The position numbers were made by a program, and so were the translations under genes. A stretch of 64,000 nucleotides of DNA, taken from the NCBI GenBank assembly GCA_029556615.1, contig JAKQDD010000105.1, positions 1-64,000 of the forward strand, in the 5' to 3' direction. The DNA comes from Verrucomicrobiota bacterium (GTDB lineage Bacteria; Verrucomicrobiota; Verrucomicrobiia; Limisphaerales; J093). The notes beneath the pieces are model-generated. The model was not told the DNA's origin, searched no databases, and was given only the letters and a program-made list of their open reading frames with translations. This document shows positions 8,605 to 15,900 of the stretch, one piece after another (the stretch's first letter is position 1; the number at the start of each line of letters is the position of its first letter).

Positions 8605-8783
8605 AGAGTCCTCGACGTGTGGAATGTGTGGTCAACAGGTCAAGTTTGGTCCCCGCCGTTCCAGGCCCAGCCCCCCGCCTTTGAGGACTCTGAATTAGCG
8701 AGGCGCGGAAGAGAGGGTCCGGAAAGGCGGCAAGGCTACATGGGATCGCGGGCTTCGTTAGGTCTGAGGCGGCGCCTCGCTAG
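8605..8783 (+). repeat. Composite repeat, copy 4 (A plus B core i)
   Basis: A complete 179-bp unit: module A from AGAGTCCTCGACGTGTGG to GAGGACTCT (about 8605-8691), then module B core i (internal GGCTACATGGGATCGCGG) ending GCGCCTCGCTAG. It separates the 6S RNA candidate from the 5' end of rarA. Confidence 0.9.
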
Positions 8784-8793
8784 GCAAAAAAAA

Positions 8794-8968
8794 CCCCGCC
8801 ACGATGCCGTGTGTAACAGTTCCTTTGAACTTCCTAGAAACAGGTGGAGCCCTGCCGACGGCGTTCGACTTCCAGTCAAGGCGTGTCGGCGGCCGTGCGG
8901 CGGCCGGGCTCCCGGATTTCGAGCTTACGGTTCAAGGACATAGTTTCTAATCACGAGCAATGGCAGGG
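8794..8968 (-). ncRNA. ssrS: Candidate 6S RNA
   Basis: Read on the minus strand, the 175-nt segment has the 6S layout. Its ends pair: CCCUGCCA (8968-8961) with UGGCGGGG (8801-8794), extended by UGC and CGUG pairing with CACG and GCA. A large central unpaired region follows; its 3' side holds the small hairpin AGUUC-AAAG-GAACU followed by GUUACA, closely resembling the 3' bubble hairpin of E. coli 6S RNA. The apical arm contains GAGCCC/GGGCUC and GCCGAC/GUCGGC pairings. Eight U residues follow the 3' stem, as in intrinsic termination. rarA and the formyl-THF cyclo-ligase gene lie downstream on the same strand; linkage to the latter is classic for 6S RNA. 6S RNA binds sigma-70 RNA polymerase holoenzyme in stationary phase. 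No clear promoter was found. Confidence 0.68.
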
Positions 8969-9065
8969 TAAATCCGAGACCGACTTTCCAAAGAGCACTT
9001 GGCGGTGTCCCGCCGGCTGCAGTCAACGGTGCTTGTATGGCTCGAATTCCTGGCGGCGGCAAGTG

Positions 9066-9099
9066 AAAAAGAAGTCCAAGGGGTTCCAATGGGACCCCT
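9066..9099 (-). terminator. Putative terminator overlapping the accD stop
   Basis: On the minus strand AGGGGTCCC, loop ATT and GGAACCCCT form a 9-bp hairpin (one G-U pair) that starts inside the accD TAG stop codon. TTCTTTTTC follows six to seven bases after the stem. It would end the CPBP-comF-accD unit before the 6S RNA candidate. Confidence 0.5.
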
Positions 9100-10081
9100 A
9101 AGGCAGCGCGGCGAGGCGGCGTTGGCCTTCGAGCAGGAAATCGAGGTAGGTGACGAGCTTATCGCCGAGCTCCTTACGAGGCACAATCGCGTCAATGAAA
9201 CCGTGGTCCTGGAGGAACTCGGCGGTCTGGAAGCCCGGCGGCAGCTCGGCCTGGGTCGTGTCCTTGATGACGCGGGGGCCGGCGAACCCGATCATGGCGC
9301 CGGGTTCGGCGATGATGAGATCGCCGAGGCTGGCGTAGCTGGCCATGACGCCGGCGGTGGTCGGGTGGGTGAGCAGGCTGATGAAGGGAATTCGATTGCG
9401 GGTGTGATAGGCGAGAGCCGCGGAGGTTTTGGCCATCTGCATGAGGCTGAACATGCCCTCGTACATGCGCGCGCCGCCGCTCGTCGAGATGATGATCAGG
9501 GGCAGACCGCGTTCCGTGGCGGCCTCGATCAGGCGGGTGAGCTTCTCCCCGACCACCGAGCCCATCGAGCCGCCGAGGAAACCAAAGTCCATCACGCCGA
9601 GGGCCACCCGATGGGATCCGATGACGCCCTGGCCGGTGATCACGGCGTCCTTGAGTCCGGTGCTTTGCTGGTAAGCGGCCAGCTTGTCGGTGTACGCCGC
9701 CACTCCCGTGAATCCCAAGACGTCCACACTGGTCATTTGGGCGTCCATTTCCTCGAAGCTGCAAGTCTCCACCAGGGCGTGGATCCGCTCGCGGGCGCCG
9801 ATGGGGAAGTGGTGGCCACAGCGGGGGCAGACCTTCAAGTTCTCATCCAGCTCCTTGTCGTAGATCATGGACGAGCATTTGGGGCACTTGGTCCAGAGCC
9901 CCTCGGGGATCTCTTTCTTGCGTGATTTGAGCCCACCCAACTTGGGTTTGCGGGTGAACTTGGTCTCCGCGGGCGTCCCTCCCGGGTCTGCCGGTTCGAG
10001 GTTGAGCGCCTTCTTGGCTGGGAAGGATGCGGCCATAGGCTCGGGCTTGAGACTTCGTTGCGGGCGGTTTTTCACAGGCAT
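9098..10081 (-). CDS. accD: Acetyl-CoA carboxylase carboxyltransferase subunit beta
   Basis: AccD with AccA transfers the carboxyl group from biotin to acetyl-CoA, making malonyl-CoA for fatty acid synthesis. The 327-aa protein has an N-terminal zinc ribbon with CPKC (C66, C69) and CPRC (C85, C88), followed by the crotonase-like carboxyltransferase domain with ISTSGGARMYEGMFSLMQM. A basic, Pro-rich tail of about 55 residues precedes the zinc ribbon and is longer than usual; an internal ATG (residue 16) would shorten it. It lies 27 bp after comF. accA is not in this window. Confidence 0.96.
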   Translation of the reverse strand: MPVKNRPQRSLKPEPMAASFPAKKALNLEPADPGGTPAETKFTRKPKLGGLKSRKKEIPEGLWTKCPKCSSMIYDKELDENLKVCPRCGHHFPIGARERIHALVETCSFEEMDAQMTSVDVLGFTGVAAYTDKLAAYQQSTGLKDAVITGQGVIGSHRVALGVMDFGFLGGSMGSVVGEKLTRLIEAATERGLPLIIISTSGGARMYEGMFSLMQMAKTSAALAYHTRNRIPFISLLTHPTTAGVMASYASLGDLIIAEPGAMIGFAGPRVIKDTTQAELPPGFQTAEFLQDHGFIDAIVPRKELGDKLVTYLDFLLEGQRRLAALP

Positions 10082-10108
10082 GCGCAGGAGGTTCAGGTGC
10101 GGCTCAGT

Positions 10109-10870
10109 TCAGACTCCCCGGGCGACGGTCCAGACGCAGATCTCCGCCGCACCCGCCCTGCGGAGGACAAGGGCGCAGGCGTTGGTCGTGGCGCCTGTTG
10201 TGAGGACGTCGTCCACGAGGACAAACCGGGATCCCTTGGGCACACGACCGCCCGCGAGGGCGAACGCCCGGCGCACGTTTTCCGCCCTTCGATTTCGGCT
10301 CAGCATGGTTTGTGTCCGCGTAGGTTCGACCCGCTGCACGAGGCGGGTGTTCAAAGGGATGCCGGTTGCGGTGCTCAAGCGTCGGGCCAGGCGTTCGGCC
10401 TGATTAAACTCCCGTTCCCGTTGTCGGCTCGGATGGAGCGGCACCGGCACCAGTCCGTGCCACGATTCCAGGGCCAGATTCGGAGCCGCGCGCTGGATCA
10501 GCAAGTCCGCGAGAAACGGCTCGAACCACATGGCCCGGTGGTATTTGTATCGGTGAATCACGTCGAGAATCAGCGGGGTCGCCACCACCGCGGCCCGGGC
10601 GTGCGAAATATGCCAGACCTGTCTCGCGCAATTGCCACACACAAACGCATGGTCAATCGCGCCCTCATACGGCAGCCCACAACGGCCGCACCACGGCGGT
10701 TCGACAAACCGCACGCCGTCCGGACGCGATCGGCACGTACGACCGACGTAGCCTTCCCGGGCGTTCGACGGTTCGGCGCGGCAGATCTGGCACCAGTCAG
10801 GGTAGAAGAAAGCCACTGCGGCATCAAGAAGCCAGTTCAACCGGCGGATTGCTGGACGCGCGCGCGGCAT
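10109..10870 (-). CDS. comF: ComF family phosphoribosyltransferase-like protein
   Basis: The 253-aa protein has the ComF layout: N-terminal Cys pairs (DWCQIC, WCGRCG, CGNC) likely binding zinc, then a type I phosphoribosyltransferase domain with the PRPP-binding motif FVLVDDVLTTGAT near residue 220. In competent bacteria ComF proteins help process incoming single-stranded DNA; elsewhere the role is unclear. The first 47 bp overlap the 3' end of the CPBP protease gene in another frame. An internal start would remove the overlap but would cut into the first Cys pair region, so the long start is kept with some doubt. Confidence 0.88.
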   Translation of the reverse strand: MPRARPAIRRLNWLLDAAVAFFYPDWCQICRAEPSNAREGYVGRTCRSRPDGVRFVEPPWCGRCGLPYEGAIDHAFVCGNCARQVWHISHARAAVVATPLILDVIHRYKYHRAMWFEPFLADLLIQRAAPNLALESWHGLVPVPLHPSRQREREFNQAERLARRLSTATGIPLNTRLVQRVEPTRTQTMLSRNRRAENVRRAFALAGGRVPKGSRFVLVDDVLTTGATTNACALVLRRAGAAEICVWTVARGV

Positions 10871-11768
10871 TGCCTCCTTCGCCGACCAGCAAGCGGCGGG
10901 CCAGGATCACCAGGAGGATCACCAGGACGGCCAGACCCAACCAGCCGTCCACCACCTTGCCGGTCCCCCAGAACGCCGAAGCCTGCATCGTGTCCGGACG
11001 CTGATTCGTCGCAAACGCGAACGTCTTGATCCAGAACGTCCAGGCGGCATGGAATCCCATCGACATCCACAAGGCCCCTGTCCGCTGATAGATCAAGCCC
11101 ATGACTGCTCCCGCCATGGCCAGCGTGAAGAAGGCCGGAACCAGGGTGTCGCAATCCGCCAAACCCCGCAACATGCCTCCCAGGACCGTCAGTCCCGTCG
11201 TCCATTCCACCGGTCCCGTCCACCTGGTTCGCTCGAAGAAATGCACCAGGGCATAGAGCAGGCTGCTCGACACGAGCGCGATGCGGGGCCCCGCGGCGCG
11301 TGCCATCGAGCCCAGCATGGCCCCGCGAAACAAGATCTCCTCGATCGGGCTCACCAGCAGGGCTGCAGAGCTCGCGTTCAAGCCGTGGCGCCAGATCGCC
11401 TCCGGTTGGCGCCCCGTGTCCCACATCCTGGGCCCGAGGGTGACCTCGAACACCGCGACCACGGCCACCAAAAGGAAACCGCCGATGGCGCCCCGGAGAA
11501 GTTGGCCGGTCGGATTGCGGCCACGGCCGAGTCCCAGGTCCTCCAACGAGGAGAGGCCATGGGCCCTGAGCATGGGCCAGAGTCCAGCCAGCGCCATCAG
11601 CAGTAGCGACCGGTGGACGTAGCGATGGAAAGGCATGGTCTCGAGCACCCGCAGTCCGGGAAACGTTCGTGCGAGGAAACAGCCGGCCTGGTACAGCCAG
11701 GGAGCGAGCAGAGCGCCCCCCAGCAGCACCGCGCCGACAAACAGCAACCAGTTCCACAACGCACGCAT
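10824..11768 (-). CDS. CPBP family intramembrane metalloprotease
   Basis: A polytopic membrane protein of 314 aa with the CPBP (Abi/CAAX protease) signature: EEILFRG at residues 143-149, LVHF, and GFHAAW near residue 240, which together form the glutamate/histidine active site within the membrane. Substrate unknown; family members process prenylated proteins or bacteriocin-related peptides, or protect against them. It is the first gene of a minus-strand unit with comF and accD, and its end overlaps comF by 47 bp. The gene upstream is the divergent ECF sigma factor about 450 bp away. Confidence 0.88.
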   Translation of the reverse strand: MRALWNWLLFVGAVLLGGALLAPWLYQAGCFLARTFPGLRVLETMPFHRYVHRSLLLMALAGLWPMLRAHGLSSLEDLGLGRGRNPTGQLLRGAIGGFLLVAVVAVFEVTLGPRMWDTGRQPEAIWRHGLNASSAALLVSPIEEILFRGAMLGSMARAAGPRIALVSSSLLYALVHFFERTRWTGPVEWTTGLTVLGGMLRGLADCDTLVPAFFTLAMAGAVMGLIYQRTGALWMSMGFHAAWTFWIKTFAFATNQRPDTMQASAFWGTGKVVDGWLGLAVLVILLVILARRLLVGEGGNAARASSNPPVELAS

Positions 11769-12214
11769 GGCCCGCGGAGGCTAATCTGCTCTCTGACCGC
11801 TGACCAGCATTTCGCCCCCCGCAATCCGCGGGCGTTCGATGAGAATCCGGGATGGGGCGCACGACAGGATTCTCCAGCAGACGCGAGATGCGGTTCATCG
11901 CGTCCTCCCCCGCCGGACAGGCATCGGGCCGCGGTCACCCCCCGGGCCATGTTCCTCGTTCATCCCCTCGCGTTTGGGCGCAAGACAGGATCCCGAGGAG
12001 TCGGCGTGTGCCAGCAGTGATTGTCACCCGAGGAGGGAGCACAAAGGGCAGCTTCGGGCTGGATTTGCGCCTCTGCAACGCGTAGATTCCCCGAGCTGGG
12101 TGTTCCCAGCCTCGAGGTGTTGGACTCAGTACCCTGGGGGCAGGGGGATGAGTTCATGCGTCGCATCCTATTGGCAGTGCACGGCGAGATCGGTAAGGAA
12201 CACAAACCGGCTGC
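11769..12214. other. Intergenic region between CPBP gene and ECF sigma gene
   Basis: About 446 bp between divergent genes. It contains short reading frames without recognisable content, no copy of the composite repeat, and no clear RNA gene. It must carry promoters for both directions, but I found no convincing -35/-10 pair; alternative sigma factors may be used. Confidence 0.5.
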
Positions 12215-12805
12215 GTGAGCGAGGCGACCGAGATCTTGAAGGCCATCCGGGCCGGCGGACCTCAGGCCACTGAAGAACTGATCCTGGTGGTCTACGATGA
12301 GCTGCGTCGGTTGGCCGCCTGCCAGCTGGCCCGGGAACAGGGCACCCAGACACTCCAACCGACGGCCCTGGTCCACGAAGCCTACCTGCGACTCGTCGGC
12401 GACTCGAAGGCGTGCTGGGAGGGGCGGGGCCATTTCTTTGCCGCAGCAACCGAGGCGATGCGGCGGATTCTGCTCGAGAACGCCCGGCGGAAAAAGCGGG
12501 TGAAGCGCGGCGGCGGCTGGCAGAAGGTGGCATGGAGCGAGCCGGATGTGGCGGCAAGTCTGCCGTCGGAAGATCTGCTGGCGCTGGACGAGGCGTTGGA
12601 TCTACTGGCCCGGACCGATCCGCCAGCCGCTCAGCTCGTCAGGCTCCGGTTTTTTGCCGGCCTGTCGTATGAGGAGGCGGGGGAGATCCTGGGGATGTCA
12701 CGGCGCAGTGCATTTCGCACGTGGGCTTACGCCCGGGCGTGGTTGTTCCGCCGGTTGACTGAAGCCGGGGGCGGTTCCGGCAAGGTGGCGTCGGGTAACC
12801 CGTGA
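12215..12805 (+). CDS. ECF-type RNA polymerase sigma factor
   Basis: The 196-aa protein has region 2 (ELRRLAACQLAREQG, QPTALVHEAYLRLVG, FFAAATEAMRRILLENARRK) and region 4 with a helix-turn-helix (LSYEEAGEILGMSRRSAFRTW). It matches the ECF group common in Planctomycetes and Verrucomicrobia, often encoded beside Ser/Thr kinases. The start is a GTG at 12215. The kinase gene follows on the same strand about 100 bp later, so the two likely form one signalling pair in which kinase activity controls the sigma factor. No anti-sigma factor gene is visible. Target genes are unknown. Confidence 0.92.
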   Translation: MSEATEILKAIRAGGPQATEELILVVYDELRRLAACQLAREQGTQTLQPTALVHEAYLRLVGDSKACWEGRGHFFAAATEAMRRILLENARRKKRVKRGGGWQKVAWSEPDVAASLPSEDLLALDEALDLLARTDPPAAQLVRLRFFAGLSYEEAGEILGMSRRSAFRTWAYARAWLFRRLTEAGGGSGKVASGNP

Positions 12806-12908
12806 GTCGGGGGCGATTCTCCGTCGGTGCCGCTGGCAAGGAACTTGGCACTGTGGAGCAGTTTCCGGCGCATGAGTGAAGTGTACGGCGCACTGGGTGC
12901 CAGGCGTC

Positions 12909-15900
12909 ATGAGTGCCGATCGCGAAGAACGGGTCAAAGAGATCTTCGCCGATGCCCTGGAGCGGGCTGAGGGAGAGGAGCGATCCCGCTATCTGGCGGA
13001 AGTCTGCGGCGGCGATCGCGAACTGCGGCAGTCGGTGGAGGCCTTGATCGCGGCGCATCAGGAGGCGGGTCCTTTTCTCGCCGACCGGGCGCGTGGGGCG
13101 AGATCGTCGTCGGGGGGTGAGAATCCGTTGTTTGGTGAGGGCAAAGCGTTGGGGGACTTTCGGCTGTTGCGGGAGGTGGGGCGCGGGGGGATGGGGGTGG
13201 TGTACGAGGCGCAGCAGATCTCCCTGGGGCGGCGGGTGGCGTTGAAGGTGCTGCCGTTTACGGCGCTGCTGGATGAACGGCTGCAGCAACGGTTCAAGAA
13301 CGAGGCTCAGGCTGCCGCCCAACTTCATCATGCCAACATCGTTCCGGTATACAGTGTCGGGTGCGAACGCGGCGTCCATTACTACGCCATGCAGTTTGTC
13401 GAGGGGCAGCCGCTGTCGGCGGTGATTAAGGAGTTGCGGCAGCGGACCGAGGGCGGATCGGCCCTGCTGGGTCCGCAGGCGGAAGCTGAGGGCACCTCCG
13501 GGCCGGCCGGTTGGCTGACGAGCGGCGGGTCGACGCGGAGCCCGGCGTATTTCAGGTCGGTTGCCAGGCTGGGGATTCAGGCGGCGGAGGCTTTGGATCA
13601 CGCGCACGAGCTGGGGGTGATCCATCGGGACATCAAACCGTCGAACCTGCTGTTGGACGCCAAGGGCCATCTCTGGGTGACGGATTTCGGGTTGGCGCAT
13701 TGCCGGTTGGCGACGGGCGAGACGTTGACCCAGCCGGGTGACCTGCTGGGCACGCTGCGTTATATGAGCCCGGAGCAGGCGAGCGGGAAGCGCCAACTGG
13801 TGGATCCCCGCACGGATGTCTACTCGCTGGGGGTGACGCTGTACGAACTGCTGACGCTGCATGCGGCGTTTGCCGGGCAGGACCGGCAGGAGCTGTTGCG
13901 GCGGGTTGAGACCGAGGATCCGCCGCCGCCGCGGCGGTGGAACGATGCGGTGCCGGTGGAGCTTGAGACGATCGTCCTCAAAGCGACGTCCAAGGAGGCT
14001 GAGTCGCGGTATGCCACCGCAAAGGACCTGGCGCGGGACCTGGAGTGTTTTGTGAACGACCGGCCTATCGAGGCGCGGCGACCGTCCGGCGCGCAACGGC
14101 TTGGCCGGTGGTCGCGCCGGCATCGCGCGGCGGTGGTGGCGGCGGTGGTCGTGCTCGCGCTCTTCGCGGTGGGTTCGACGATCGGCACGGTCCTGGTGCT
14201 TCAGAAGCAGGCGGAAGCCGTCCGCCAGCAGGACCGGGCGCTGGCGGAAGCGCGGCGCGCGGACCTCAACTATCACCTGGCACTGAGCACCATCGAGAGC
14301 AGCGTGCTCAAGGTGCTGTATGACGAGTTGCCCAGGCAACAGTCTCCCGATGGCGACCGCGAACTGCTGCTGGGCGCCGTGGGGTTTTACGAACGGTTTC
14401 TCGACAACAACCAGGACCGGCCCCAGGCACGTTTTGACGTCGCCCACGCCTTCTCGCGCGTGGGCCGGCTGCGGCGCCACCTCGGAGACCTGGAAGAGGC
14501 CCAGGCTGCGCTGGAGCAGGCGGCTTCAAGCTGGGAGGCGCTGGTCGCCGAGGTCCCGGATAATCCGCTGTACCGTGAGAATCTCGTCGAGACTCTGTGC
14601 GACGTGGCGGGTGTCCTCTCCAGTCTGGGGCGTTTCGAGGAAGCCATTGCCCGCGCCCAGGAAGCGATCCGGCTTGGGGCAGAACTGGTGCAGGCGCACC
14701 CGGAGAGGGACACCCACAGCCGCCGACTGGCCCAGGCTTGCGAAACACTCGGCAGAATCCACGGCGAAAGAGGAGACGCGGTTCGTGAGGTCCAGGCCTC
14801 CGAGAAAGCCCTCGCCGTGCTCGAGGCGTTAAGCGTCGATGCCGCGGCTGACGCCAAGACCCGGACCGCCATTGCGAACATCACGCTCAAGTTGGCGGAG
14901 GCCCGATTCGCACAAGGCAATCGGCGTCAAGCCGAGAAGGACTTTCGAAGCTGCGTGGACCATTATTCTGCCATGGCCCGGGAGGAGCCCGATATACCCG
15001 GGCACAGGCAGAAGCTCGGCCGGTCGCTCGAAGGCCTGGGCAATCTCCTGAGCTGCGCAGGCCGGGTTGCCGAAGCCGAGCAATGCCTGCGCCAAGCCAC
15101 GGCCACCCAGGAAGCGCTCGAACAGGAGTTTCCCGCCGTGCCGGCTTTCAAGTGCGATCAGGCCCGCACGCATCTGAACCTGGCCTGCGTGTTCGAACTG
15201 CTCAACCGCCCCGATGCGATCCAGGAGCATGCCGAACGGGCCTTGGCCCTCATGGACGAAGCGATGGCATTGTGTCCGGCGAACGTCCCGTACGCGAAGC
15301 GGCTGGCCGATATCCAGGCTGTTTGCGCCGGCTTGTTGTTCCGGTTGGGGGACGTCAAGAACGCTGAAGCCCTGGCTCGGAAGAACCTGCCCCGGCTGGA
15401 AGATCTGGTGGCGCGGCAGCCCGCGGTGCCGGCCCATCGATTTGCCCTGGGCAGGTGTCATGGCACGCTGGCGGCCGCCAGGGGGATCGCCGGTGATCTC
15501 AAGGGTCTCGAAGAGCACAGCGCCAAAGCGATGGCGGCCTTCGAAGTCCTGCGGCAGGCCCATCCGGAGATGTCCAGCCACATAATGGACCAGGCCCGGC
15601 AGCAGGGGGACTGTGCCGACATACTGTACCAGAACATGAAGTTCCCCGAAGCCATTGCTGCCTATGCGATGGCTCTAAAGATGGTCGAGGCCGGCGGAGA
15701 ACGGCTCCTGGCGTCGCCCGGTGCGCAGGCCTTCCTCGTGTTGACGTGCATCCGGATGAGCACTGCGGAGCGGCAAGTCAAACAGTACGCCGACGCTCAC
15801 GCGCATCTGGCCAGGGCCCTGGCTCTGGCGGAGAAGCTGAGCGGGCAGCACCCTGAGAACCTGCAGTTCCGCAATATCCTGGCCTATACCTGCAGCGTGT

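Noticed and set aside
8851..8917. tRNA-like segment with GGAGCCC/GGGCTCC ends on the plus strand
   Set aside because: A GTTCGAC block is present but in the wrong place for a T-loop, and the arms do not fold as a cloverleaf. The pairing is explained by the apical arm of the 6S candidate on the other strand.
8784..9060. tmRNA on the minus strand
   Set aside because: A short frame ends in AIARD and TAG, and there is a GGCTCCACC stretch, but no alanyl-tRNA-like acceptor and no ALAA-type tag is present.
12639..14480. 613-codon minus-strand frame
   Set aside because: It lies antisense to the ECF and kinase genes; its composition (Arg, Pro, His) is typical of a shadow frame.
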